This document shows, one piece after another, positions 9,517 through 17,597 of a DNA stretch of 64,000 nt (positions are counted from its first letter, which is position 1; each line of letters begins with the position of its first letter). The notes beneath the pieces were generated by a model. The model was not told where the DNA came from and made no database searches. It saw nothing but the letters and a program-made list of their open reading frames with translations. This stretch comes from Anaerolineae bacterium. Lineage in GTDB: Bacteria; Chloroflexota; Anaerolineae; Aggregatilineales; Ch27. Where the stretch lies: assembly GCA_013178165.1 (NCBI GenBank), contig JABLXG010000008.1:62001-126000 (forward strand), written 5' to 3'. A program made the translations under genes and the position numbers.

Positions 9517-10458
9517 TCACGTTCTGCTGGCCGCGCGGCGCAGTCTGGTGAACAGATCGCGGTAGATCGGATCGCGGTGGATGTAGCTAACGTAGCGGAT
9601 GAAGTGCCGCGTCGGATCGTGTGACCATGTCTGTTGATCGGTTGGCAGCGGGCTGGGAACCAGGTGCGATTCCAGCCATGTGGGGTTGACCAGATAGGCC
9701 ACTGCGGCGATATCCCACAGGACTTTTGACCAGCCGAAATGATCGCTTTCGTACGCAGCGAAGATATCCGCCAGGTATTCGCCGATGGCTCCCTGGCCGC
9801 GGACATATTGCTCGATCTCGGCGACAGTTGTCAGCAGGTGGGAAGTCACCCCCAGGCAGGGGAGTTGCACCAGCGGCACGCCGCTATTGAAGACCAGGCG
9901 GGCGGCATGGACATCCTGAGCGAGATTGAACTCGCGGGTGTGTGGCCAGTGCAAGGCGTGCCCGCCCAGCCACACCACCACGATCCGGTCGATGATCTCC
10001 GGGGCGATCAGGAGCGCCGAGGCGACATTGGTGATCGCGCCGATGGCTATGACAAACAGCGGGTCGTCGGGCGCGCTCCGCTGTGCCCGCGCTATAAGGT
10101 CCAGAGCTGCTGCGCTGGGAAACGGTGTCAGCGAGCTATCAAGGAAGCCCGGTGATCCCTTGTAAACAAAACCCTCAGCAGATCTGCCCAGTTTGCTCAG
10201 CAGACGGAGGATCTCCCGGTAGCTCTTTTCCATGCCGTCAGTGGGGCCAGTTGACCGGTCGTTGTGGAATGGCGCGGCGTAGATCGCCTCGAGGGCGATC
10301 CGCTCCGGGGAGAGCAGGGCATAAACCAGAGCAAACTGGTCATCGATCTCGTTGAAAGTATCGGTATCCAGCACGGCCCGCACCCGGCCTGCGGGTGGTT
10401 CCAGGCGGGCCAGCCGGTGGGACATACTGAGTGTGGGAAACCGGGGCATAGGGTTCAT
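9517..10458 (-). CDS. Inosine-uridine-type nucleoside hydrolase
   Basis: Ribonucleoside hydrolase fold, 313 residues. The N-terminal Ca-binding cluster VLDTDTFNEIDDQFALVYAL (residues 29-48) keeps the aspartates of the family DTDxxxDD motif. AIGAITNVASALL and the EFNLAQDVHAARLVF segment (NxxxD) complete the active site. No signal peptide. The ORF begins MNPMPRFPTLSMSHRL; a start at Met12 is possible. Convergent with the oxidoreductase gene, with only 50 bp between the stops. Neighbours are glycosidases, so a nucleoside-like or N-glycoside substrate is likely but not proven. Confidence 0.85.
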   Translation of the reverse strand: MNPMPRFPTLSMSHRLARLEPPAGRVRAVLDTDTFNEIDDQFALVYALLSPERIALEAIYAAPFHNDRSTGPTDGMEKSYREILRLLSKLGRSAEGFVYKGSPGFLDSSLTPFPSAAALDLIARAQRSAPDDPLFVIAIGAITNVASALLIAPEIIDRIVVVWLGGHALHWPHTREFNLAQDVHAARLVFNSGVPLVQLPCLGVTSHLLTTVAEIEQYVRGQGAIGEYLADIFAAYESDHFGWSKVLWDIAAVAYLVNPTWLESHLVPSPLPTDQQTWSHDPTRHFIRYVSYIHRDPIYRDLFTRLRRAASRT

Positions 10459-10499
10459 CCACGATATTCCTGGTTCTCCGGGGCAGCAGTCACAGGGGG

Positions 10500-10512
10500 C
10501 GAAACGCTTACA
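10500..10512. promoter_or_regulatory. LacI-type operator-like site upstream of nucleoside hydrolase gene
   Basis: CGAAACGCTTACA (TGTAAGCGTTTCG on the minus strand) matches the sites at 8085-8112. It lies about 40 bp upstream of the nucleoside hydrolase start, suggesting the same LacI-family regulon. Single site, no test possible here. Confidence 0.4.
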
Positions 10513-10528
10513 GGTTCTGGTGGTCGGG

Positions 10529-10574
10529 AAGGCTCCCGGCGCGCATCACCTGAGGCGAACGATCCGGGAGCCTT
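10529..10574. terminator. Stem-loop between GH2 and nucleoside hydrolase genes
   Basis: Perfect 11-bp inverted repeat AAGGCTCCCGG / CCGGGAGCCTT with a 24-nt loop, directly after the GH2 stop codon. No T-run follows on either strand, so it may stabilise the GH2 mRNA 3' end rather than terminate it. Confidence 0.45.
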
Positions 10575-10596
10575 GCCGATGCCTGGATGGCGTTGA

Positions 10597-12411
10597 TCAG
10601 GGCGCGTCTGCTACCGGTGGGATGATACGCTGATTGACTTCCCTCAGCCAGTCCGCGTCCATTTTGATCACCGCGCGGTCATAGGTCATGATGCCATTGA
10701 CCTCGATTTCCACGTCGGTAGTCTGGGTGTAGATGGCCGCCGCCAGGCCGCGCTCCTGAAGCTCGGCCAGGCGGGTCAGCAGGCTGCTGTAGGCTTCCTG
10801 CAGAGCCGCGCTATTCTCAAAGGCACGGTATCCCCAGGCGCCATATTCCTGCCAGAGATGCCCCGCGACGGGCAACCCCAGGCCGCCGAATTCGCCCAGT
10901 ACTGCGGCCCGATCGGCGGAAAGGGGCGGCATATCCGGCCCGGGATAGCTGTGAATGTCATAGACATCGCCGACGCCGAAGTCGTTCCAGCCACTGGCGC
11001 TGTTGACCAGCCGGGTCGGATCAGCGTTCTCAAGCCATTCGGTCAGGCGCACGGTGTCGTACTGTCCCCAGCCCTCGTTGAACAGCACCCACATGACGAT
11101 CGACGGGTGGTTGTAGTGCGTCTCCACCAGCCGGGCGAGTTCCGCTTCGAACTGCTGGGCAGAAACTGGCAGACGGGTGATCTCACCGTTGTTGGGCAGG
11201 ACGAAGGCGTCGCCGCTGGGCATATCCTGCCAGACCAGCACACCCAGCTTATCCGCCCAGTAGTACCAGCGTTCAGGCTCAACCTTGACATGCTTGCGGA
11301 TGGTGTTGAAGCCAAGCTGGCGGGTGATCTCGATGTCATAGCGCAGGGCTTCATCGGTGGGGGCGGTATAGAGGCCGTCCGGCCAGAAGCCCTGATCCAG
11401 CAGGCCAAAGTGGAACAGAGGCGCGTTATTCAGGTACAGGCGTACTACACCCCTATCGTCCGTGCCCAGCGCGATCTTGCGCATGCCGAAATAGCTGGTG
11501 ACCCGATCCACAACCTGCCCATTTTCCAGTAGGGTGACTTCCAGATCGTAGAGGTGCGGCGATTCCGGCGACCAGAGTCGGGGATTAGGGATGGTCAGTT
11601 CAAGGGTGTTGTCTGCCGTGCCCTTAGCCTCAGCAACAACGGCATCTCCGTCGCGGGCGATGGCTTCGATCGCCAGTGTCCCGGTGGCGCCGGAAAGCGT
11701 TGTCTGTAAGGCCAGCACACCCTGGTCAATATCGGGCGTCATCTTCAGGCTGGCAATGTACATAGCCGGAACGGGTTCCAGCCAGACCGTTTGCCAGATG
11801 CCGGTGGTGGGCGTGTACCAGATGCCCTGAGGGCGGGCGACCTGCTTGCCACGCGGTTGCAGGCCGATGTCGGTGGGGTCCCAGACGGCAACCAGAATCT
11901 CCTGGGGGCCTTCTGGCCTGAGGGCATCGGTGATATCAAACGTGAACGAGTCGTAGCCGCCCTGGTGTGTACCGACCTCAACGCCATTGACCCAGACTAC
12001 CGTCTCCCAGTCCACCGCGCCAAAGTGTAGCAGGACACGCTGCCCGGCCCAGGTGGCGGGCACATCGAAGGTGCGCCGATACCACAGCCGGTCGTTGACG
12101 CTCAATGTCATCCCAACGCCAGATAGCGCCGATTCCACGGGGAAAGGCACCAGAATCTGACCGCGGAATTCCTGCGGCGGTTCGGCGATACGGGCAGTCA
12201 GAGCATAATCCCACAGGCCGTTCAGGTTCAGCCAGGCTTCCCGCACGAGTTGCGGCCGGGGGTATTCGGGGTGAACGTTGTCCGGGGAAACATCCCGTGC
12301 CCAGCGGGAGGTCAATCCGTCACCCTGGGCCTGAGCAGGCATCAGGGCGGAAAGTCCCGCCAGGGCGGTCAGACAGGTGAGGACAGTGGCGAGGCGTTTC
12401 ATCATGCTCAA
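10597..12411 (-). CDS. Exported GH2 glycosidase (beta-galactosidase/glucuronidase type)
   Basis: Retaining beta-glycosidase of GH2, 604 residues, exported. Signal peptide MKRLATVLTCLTALAGLSAL then cleavage at AQA|QG; starts at Met1 or Met4 are possible. The sugar-binding jelly-roll domain is seen at WLNLNGLWDYAL and WVNGVEVGTHQGGYDSFTFD, an Ig-like domain follows, then the TIM barrel with GFNTIRKHVKVEPE, acid/base Glu in VMWVLFNEGWGQYD and nucleophile Glu in AVLGEFGGLG. No C-terminal anchor is evident. The gene is divergent from an ArsR-type regulator across a 339-bp promoter region with LacI-type operator sequences. Confidence 0.9.
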   Translation of the reverse strand: MSMMKRLATVLTCLTALAGLSALMPAQAQGDGLTSRWARDVSPDNVHPEYPRPQLVREAWLNLNGLWDYALTARIAEPPQEFRGQILVPFPVESALSGVGMTLSVNDRLWYRRTFDVPATWAGQRVLLHFGAVDWETVVWVNGVEVGTHQGGYDSFTFDITDALRPEGPQEILVAVWDPTDIGLQPRGKQVARPQGIWYTPTTGIWQTVWLEPVPAMYIASLKMTPDIDQGVLALQTTLSGATGTLAIEAIARDGDAVVAEAKGTADNTLELTIPNPRLWSPESPHLYDLEVTLLENGQVVDRVTSYFGMRKIALGTDDRGVVRLYLNNAPLFHFGLLDQGFWPDGLYTAPTDEALRYDIEITRQLGFNTIRKHVKVEPERWYYWADKLGVLVWQDMPSGDAFVLPNNGEITRLPVSAQQFEAELARLVETHYNHPSIVMWVLFNEGWGQYDTVRLTEWLENADPTRLVNSASGWNDFGVGDVYDIHSYPGPDMPPLSADRAAVLGEFGGLGLPVAGHLWQEYGAWGYRAFENSAALQEAYSSLLTRLAELQERGLAAAIYTQTTDVEIEVNGIMTYDRAVIKMDADWLREVNQRIIPPVADAP

Positions 12412-12550
12412 GCTCCTTCTAGCCGCCAGCGCAGGGCGGCAGGTTAAGCGATGGGGGGGTATTGTGTAGGATGCCTAACAAGCAGGATCCGGGCTGTTAA
12501 CAGTAATTTTGCCAATTTGCCCAATATTGAATGAAGCAACCCAACCCGTT

Positions 12551-12588
12551 GCGAAGCGCTTGACAAATTCACGGATTGGCCATACTTT
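12551..12588 (+). promoter_or_regulatory. Sigma-70-like promoter with LacI-type operator
   Basis: TTGACA (12560-12565), 17-bp spacer, TACTTT (12583-12588), reading toward the ArsR-type gene. GCGAAGCGCTT (12551-12561), a LacI-style palindromic core, overlaps the -35. A second operator-like stretch, GAAGCGTTTCG, lies at 12710-12720. The 12412-12750 gap is AT-rich relative to its surroundings and contains no gene that I can support. Confidence 0.5.
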
Positions 12589-12750
12589 GAAGTTGTAAAA
12601 TATGTTTTCCTGTTTCAGTTGTAGCAATTGCCGGCTATTTTACCACTACTTTGTCGAACTTCCTCAAAATGAAGCAGGATTAATTGTTTCAGTGGTAAGC
12701 ACTGGTGTAGAAGCGTTTCGTGTAAGCAGGGATAGCACGGAAAGAACACC

Positions 12751-13728
12751 GTGACCGCCAGGAAACACCTCAAGTCCATCGGCAGTGTGCATGTTGTACA
12801 ACTGGATCAGGATGCTACCAGTGGCGCTTTGCTCTTCAAGGCTTTAGGTTCCGAACCCCGGCTGCAGATCCTGCGTCTTCTGGCCAATTGTAACCGCAGT
12901 GTCAACGAGATCGCTGAGGCGCTGGATATGCCTACCTCAACTGTTGCGATGCACATTAATGTGCTGGAACGGGCTGGCTTGATCCAGACCGAATTGACCC
13001 CGGTCAGCCGGGGGGTGCAGAAGGTATGTTACCGCATTTGTGATCAACTTGTGGTGACCCTGCCCAAGGCCAGAGAGCACACGCAGGACACGATCGAACT
13101 TGAGATGCCTATTGGCGCCTATAGCGATTGTCAGGTACAGCACCCGTGCGGCCTGGCCAGCGAATCCGGCGTGATCGGTCAGTTCGATGATCCGTCCAGC
13201 TTCTATGATCCGGACCACATCTATGCTCAGTTGCTCTGGTTCAAACAGGGCTACGTGGAGTATCGCTTTCCCAATCGACCGCCGAAAGGCGCAGTGCTTG
13301 AGTTCCTGCAGATCAGTCTGGAGCTGTGTTCAGAGGCGCCGCTGTATAACGACAACTGGCCTTCTGATATCACCATGTGGATTAATGGTGTGGAGATCGG
13401 CACGTGGACCAGTCCCGGTGATTTTGGCGGATTGCGGGGCAATTTGACTCCGGCCTGGTGGGAGGACTGGAGCACGCAGTATGGCATTCTGAAGGTGTGG
13501 AAAGTCACCGACCATGGGACGTATGTAGATGGCATCCAGGTTTCCGATGTGACGCTCAAGCACCTGAATCTTGGGCAGAACAGTTTCGTTTCCATGCGGT
13601 TGGGCATCAAGAACGATGCGCTGAATGTTGGTGGTATGAACCTGTTTGGCAGGAAGTTTGGCAATTACCCGCAGGATATCCTGATACAGTTCACCTACGC
13701 GACCAACACGGGAAATGAAAGGAGGTGA
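12751..13728 (+). CDS. ArsR-type HTH regulator with large C-terminal domain
   Basis: 325 residues, GTG start. Residues 25-110 form an ArsR/GntR-like winged helix (LFKALGSEPRLQILRLLANC, then DMPTSTVAMHINVLERAGLI). Residues 130-320 are a separate, aromatic-rich domain of beta type (DITMWINGVEIGTWTSPGDF, TPAWWEDWSTQYG). A helix-turn-helix with such a domain is known from sugar-related clusters and is plausibly a carbohydrate sensor; that is inference. The gene ends 76 bp before the start of a CUT1 binding-protein gene and reads in the same direction, so it probably controls that transporter. No metal-binding cysteine pattern typical of ArsR is seen. Confidence 0.75.
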   Translation: MTARKHLKSIGSVHVVQLDQDATSGALLFKALGSEPRLQILRLLANCNRSVNEIAEALDMPTSTVAMHINVLERAGLIQTELTPVSRGVQKVCYRICDQLVVTLPKAREHTQDTIELEMPIGAYSDCQVQHPCGLASESGVIGQFDDPSSFYDPDHIYAQLLWFKQGYVEYRFPNRPPKGAVLEFLQISLELCSEAPLYNDNWPSDITMWINGVEIGTWTSPGDFGGLRGNLTPAWWEDWSTQYGILKVWKVTDHGTYVDGIQVSDVTLKHLNLGQNSFVSMRLGIKNDALNVGGMNLFGRKFGNYPQDILIQFTYATNTGNERR

Positions 13729-13804
13729 AAACTGGCGGTTCAGCTGGATGATTGTTTTTGCTCAGGTCAGTGATCCCATAGAAAGAAAGCTGGAGGTAGA
13801 AGAG

Positions 13805-15157
13805 ATGAGGAGAAGTTCTGTTCCCCTGACGTTTGCGGCGGTAAGCGTGCTGCTCCTGATGGTCGCCATGATGATCTTCATGTCGGCCCCCGCCTTGGCT
13901 CAGGAAAATCCTACCCCGACCCCCATCGTTGCTGAGGCCGGTACCGGCGCCATCCAGCTCCGTTACTGGAACGGCCTGACCGGTAGCGACGGCGTCACGA
14001 TGAACGAAATGGTCGCCAAGTTCGCGGAGGAGAATCCGGAAGTTTCCATCCGCGTAGAAAGCATGGTCTGGGCCACCTACTTTGACAAACTGCTGACCTC
14101 CCTGGTGGCCGGCGATCCGCCAGAGCTGTTCCTGCTGCACCATCAGGAGATTCCGCAGTTTGCCCGTCTGGGTGTGCTGGGCGCGACGGATGACATGTTT
14201 GACTATGCTGGTGGCCCGCTGCCCGCTGCTGACTTCGCCGAGCCAATCTTCAGCGCCACAGTGTATAACGGCGTGCGCTATGGTGTCGTGATCGACAACC
14301 ATGGCTGGGGCCTGTGGGTCAACAATGACCTGTTTGAGGCTGCCGGCCTGGATCCCTCTGTACGCCCGGCCAATGCCGAGGAATACATCCGGTATGCCAC
14401 TTTGCTGACGCTGGACGCCAACGGCAAGCACCCCAACGAGGAAGGCTTTGACCCCGAAAATGTCGTGCAGTGGGGCGCCTGCATTAGCTGGCTTAAGCCG
14501 ACATTCCTCTCGACGCTCTGGCAGTTTGGCGGTGATATTGTCAGCGAAGACGGCAAGACAGCCACCATTAACAGTGAAGCGGGCCACAAGGCGTTGCAGT
14601 TCCTATATGACCTGATCTATGTCCACCATGTGGCGCCCGCGCCTGCTGGTTTTGACTCCTGGCAGACCTTTGCTGCGAATAAACTGGCCATGATCCCTGA
14701 GGGGACGTGGTTCCGCAACTTTGTGACCCTGGACAACCCGGATCTCAACTGGACGGCCCATGGCCTGCCACAGTGGGGCGATGTCCGCCCGGCGACCTGG
14801 GTTAGCTCGCATGTGCTGTACTGGCCAGCCAGCCTGACCGGCGAGAAGCTGGAGTGGGCGCGCAAGCTGGCGATCTACCTGTCAGAGCAAGGCCTCTACT
14901 GGGCGACCTCCGGCCAGGTGCCTGGTCGTCTGTCCCAGCGTGCGGAGCTTGATCCGGAAGTCTTCCCCTCCAACATCGCCATTGGCCGTGCTTTCGAGGA
15001 ATACGGTGTTCCTGAGCTGGCCAGCCCCTATAGCACCGAACTGGTGGCGGCCTTCGAGCCGGAGATCGATGCTGCGCTGAACAACCTGAAGACGATCGAT
15101 CAGGCGCTCGACGACGCCAATAACCGTATCCAGGCCATCCTGGACCGCGGCGGCTAG
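13805..15157 (+). CDS. Extracellular sugar-binding protein (CUT1)
   Basis: 450-residue solute-binding protein. The start ATG is chosen because it follows GGAGGTAGAAGAG and begins a clean signal peptide (MRRSSVPLTFAAVSVLLLMV, cleavage near ALA|QE). A short Pro/Thr linker (ENPTPTPIV) precedes the folded domain, and there is no lipobox cysteine. Binding-protein features include WNGLTGSDGVTMNEMVAKFA and YGVVIDNHGWGLWVNNDLFE. Followed by a strong hairpin with T-run and then two permease genes. Probably regulated by the ArsR-type protein upstream. Confidence 0.9.
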   Translation: MRRSSVPLTFAAVSVLLLMVAMMIFMSAPALAQENPTPTPIVAEAGTGAIQLRYWNGLTGSDGVTMNEMVAKFAEENPEVSIRVESMVWATYFDKLLTSLVAGDPPELFLLHHQEIPQFARLGVLGATDDMFDYAGGPLPAADFAEPIFSATVYNGVRYGVVIDNHGWGLWVNNDLFEAAGLDPSVRPANAEEYIRYATLLTLDANGKHPNEEGFDPENVVQWGACISWLKPTFLSTLWQFGGDIVSEDGKTATINSEAGHKALQFLYDLIYVHHVAPAPAGFDSWQTFAANKLAMIPEGTWFRNFVTLDNPDLNWTAHGLPQWGDVRPATWVSSHVLYWPASLTGEKLEWARKLAIYLSEQGLYWATSGQVPGRLSQRAELDPEVFPSNIAIGRAFEEYGVPELASPYSTELVAAFEPEIDAALNNLKTIDQALDDANNRIQAILDRGG

Positions 15158-15176
15158 CCAATCAGGCGTGAATCCT

Positions 15177-15211
15177 GTGGAGGAGCTTGCCTGGCAGGCT
15201 CCTCCACTTTT
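15177..15211 (+). terminator. Terminator/attenuator between binding protein and permeases
   Basis: Perfect 10-bp stem GTGGAGGAGC / GCTCCTCCAC, 11-nt loop, then TTTTG. In this position it would let the binding protein be made in excess over the permeases, as with malE-type intergenic stem-loops. Confidence 0.75.
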
Positions 15212-15280
15212 GCCCGAAACCCTGCAAAAGTTACAATCGAATTACGCTGGCGGCGCCAACAGGTTAAGGAGGATTCTGTC

Positions 15281-16210
15281 ATGCAGAAGGTGGCCACAGG
15301 TCCAACGCTACAGGGTCGGATCGGGCGGTTTCAGTTCACGTTGCGCAGGCAAGAAGCCGTCACGGGTTTACTGTTCATTCTGCCGTTTGTGGTTTTCTTT
15401 GTAGTCTTTCGTGTCTGGCCGGCCATCCAGGCGATCCTGATGAGCTTCCGGCAATGGGAAATCCTGATGCCGGAACATCCCTATATTGGTCTCAACAACT
15501 TCCGGGAGCTGATGAACGATGACCTGTGGTGGCTCTCGCTCAGGAATACGAGTCTGTTTGCCGTCCTGACGGTTATCGGCAATACCGTCATCTCGCTGGC
15601 GGCGGCGCTGGTGGTGATCCAGCCGATCCGGTTCCAGACGCTTTACCGGGTTGTGTTCTACGCGCCGGTATTGCTATCGGTTTCCAGCGTCTGCGTGATC
15701 TGGAACTGGATTTTGAATAATCAATTTGGGGTATTGAACTATTTCTTATCCAAGTTTGGAATTGCGCCGGTGCCCTGGACGGCGGATCCGAACATCGTGA
15801 TTCCGTCGCTGAGTCTGGTGACCATCTGGTGGGGCTTTGGCTTCCCCATGCTGGTGTTTATGGCCGGGCTGCAGGCCATCCCGGAGCATCTCTATGAAGC
15901 GGCCAAGATCGATGGCGCTAACGCCTGGCAGCGTTTCCGTTTTGTGACGTTGCCGTTGCTCCGCCCGACGATTCTGTTTGTGACGGTGACCCAGTTCATC
16001 GCACATTTGCAGGTGTTCGGCCAGTCCTTCATCATCACCGGCGGTGGCCCTGGGCGCAGCTCATACACCGTGATCATGCACCTGTACTACACCGCCTGGC
16101 GTTTCTATCGCATGGGCTATGGCGCTGCGATGGCGGTAGCACTGGGGATCATCATGATTATCCTGACCCTGATTCAGTTCCGCTTCTTTGGTCGGCGGGA
16201 AGAAGAATAG
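15281..16210 (+). CDS. CUT1 sugar ABC permease, MalF type
   Basis: 309-residue membrane subunit. ATG preceded by AAGGAGG. The first membrane span is near residues 25-45 ([19 protein letters not shown]), and the EAA loop reads [21 protein letters not shown]-terminal span followed by [10 protein letters not shown]. Pairs with the MalG-type gene 13 bp downstream and with the binding protein upstream. No ATPase gene nearby. Confidence 0.9.
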   Translation: MQKVATGPTLQGRIGRFQFTLRRQEAVTGLLFILPFVVFFVVFRVWPAIQAILMSFRQWEILMPEHPYIGLNNFRELMNDDLWWLSLRNTSLFAVLTVIGNTVISLAAALVVIQPIRFQTLYRVVFYAPVLLSVSSVCVIWNWILNNQFGVLNYFLSKFGIAPVPWTADPNIVIPSLSLVTIWWGFGFPMLVFMAGLQAIPEHLYEAAKIDGANAWQRFRFVTLPLLRPTILFVTVTQFIAHLQVFGQSFIITGGGPGRSSYTVIMHLYYTAWRFYRMGYGAAMAVALGIIMIILTLIQFRFFGRREEE

Positions 16211-16223
16211 CAGGAGAACGGCC

Positions 16224-17090
16224 ATGGCTGCTACTTACAGTGATATTCACTACAAAAGAATCCAGCTGCTAAAGAAGACGCTGGTTCAGATTGTGCTGCT
16301 GTTCATCGCGTTTGTCGTGTTCTTCCCGATCATGTGGATGATCTCGCAGTCGTTGACGCCCAACAGCGAGGTCTGGGACTGGCCGCCACAATTCATCCCC
16401 CAGAATCCAACGCTGGAAAATTACCAGACTCTCTTCACACGGCAGGACCTTGCTATCGGCCACTGGTTCATGAACAGCCTCTTTGTTAGTACGATCACCA
16501 CGATCCTGACTCTATTCATCACCAGCCTGGCCGCCTATTCCTTTGCCCGGTTGCGTTTTCCGGGGCGCGATGTCATCTTCTTCATCCTGCTCTCCGCGTT
16601 GGTGATCCCGGCGCAGGTAACGCTGATCCCCATCTTCCTGTTGATGCGTGATTTGAAGTGGCTGGATACCTACCATGCCCTGATCTGGCCGGCGATGGCT
16701 AATGTTTTCGCGGTATTCATGCTGCGCCAGTTCTTCCTGGGCATCCCGCGCGAACTGGAAGAAGCCGCCATTCTTGATGGTGCTACCCGCTTTGGCATCT
16801 ACTGGCGTATCATCCTGCCGATGTCTTCCTCGGCTCTGACTGCCCTGGCGATCTTTGTCTTCTTGGGGAGCTGGAATGACCTGTTCTGGCCGCTGATTGT
16901 GTTGAACCGGCTGGAAATGCGCACGCTACCGGTCGGGTTGACTGTGCTTTCCAGTGCTTATTACACCCGTGAGCAGTCACTGGTGCAGGCCGGAGCGGTG
17001 ATTGCCAGTGTGCCGGTGCTCATCTTCTATGCCTTCTTCCAGCGCCAGATTCTCAAGGGGATCACCTTCACTGGCATGGCCGGGATATAA
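16224..17090 (+). CDS. CUT1 sugar ABC permease, MalG type
   Basis: 288-residue permease. Start ATG chosen because AGGAGAACGGCC precedes it; the open frame extends 36 bp further upstream into the previous gene. Membrane spans include [22 protein letters not shown] loop at [21 protein letters not shown]-terminal [13 protein letters not shown]. Last gene of the transporter operon, ending before the bidirectional stem-loop at 17164. Confidence 0.9.
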   Translation: MAATYSDIHYKRIQLLKKTLVQIVLLFIAFVVFFPIMWMISQSLTPNSEVWDWPPQFIPQNPTLENYQTLFTRQDLAIGHWFMNSLFVSTITTILTLFITSLAAYSFARLRFPGRDVIFFILLSALVIPAQVTLIPIFLLMRDLKWLDTYHALIWPAMANVFAVFMLRQFFLGIPRELEEAAILDGATRFGIYWRIILPMSSSALTALAIFVFLGSWNDLFWPLIVLNRLEMRTLPVGLTVLSSAYYTREQSLVQAGAVIASVPVLIFYAFFQRQILKGITFTGMAGI

Positions 17091-17163
17091 CCCTGAATCG
17101 GGAACTATAAGGACTGGCTTGTTGCCAGGGATATCCGACGGCCAACGGAAGCGCCGCGCAAAA

Positions 17164-17194
17164 AGACGCCCGGAGCGATCCGCCCCGGGCGTCT
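17164..17194 (-). terminator. Intrinsic terminator of the csx15 operon
   Basis: Stem AGACGCCCGG / CCGGGCGTCT with an 11-nt loop; on the minus strand it is followed by TTTTT (AAAAA at 17160-17164 on the plus strand). It lies 20 bp after the csx15 stop codon and also separates the convergent transporter operon. Confidence 0.8.
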
Positions 17195-17213
17195 GCACGT
17201 GGACGGCTGATGA

Positions 17214-17594
17214 TCACCGGCGGGCGCGCGCCGCCTGGCGGACCTGTTCCAGGTTGACGATTTCGGCAACCTCATACTCGGTTACCAGGGCGTTCGGCAC
17301 GGGCCGCAGGCGCACAATGGCCGGAAAGTGACCCATGCGCCCGTGCAATTCCGCTAGCAGGATCGCCGCGATATAGTTAAGCGAGGGCAGGATAAGCATC
17401 CATGGCTCGCCCTGCCAGCGCTCCGGAGCGATATTGAGATCGTCCAGGAGCCTGATAACCTGGGCGACGAAGGACTCTTCGAGATCGAACTGGACACGCG
17501 CCTCGATGATGGCGCTGGCCGGTTGCCCGACCAGCGCCTCGATTTGTTCGATCTGTCGCGCCGTTAGAGGGTGTGAGAGGTTGAGGAGGTTCAT
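17214..17594 (-). CDS. csx15: CRISPR-associated protein Csx15
   Basis: 126-residue accessory protein of type III CRISPR systems, recognised from MNLLNLSHPLTARQIEQIEA, LPSLNYIAAILLAELHGRMG and the AEIVNLEQVRQAARAR C-terminus, which match my recollection of the Csx15 family. Csx15 is encoded next to CARF proteins, and its proposed role is in cyclic-oligoadenylate binding or turnover; I do not assert an activity for this one. The gene starts 3 bp after the CARF-RelE stop codon, so it is co-translated and is the last gene before a terminator. Length is normal for the family. Confidence 0.85.
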   Translation of the reverse strand: MNLLNLSHPLTARQIEQIEALVGQPASAIIEARVQFDLEESFVAQVIRLLDDLNIAPERWQGEPWMLILPSLNYIAAILLAELHGRMGHFPAIVRLRPVPNALVTEYEVAEIVNLEQVRQAARARR

Positions 17595-17597
17595 GGG

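Noticed and set aside
12690-12706. CAGTG-N5-CACTG palindrome upstream of the ArsR-type gene
   Set aside because: Single short inverted repeat with no second copy near the regulated genes; not enough to call an operator.
13715-13804. Longer start for the binding protein at 13805
   Set aside because: It would put 30 polar residues before a normal signal peptide and overlap the regulator's stop region.
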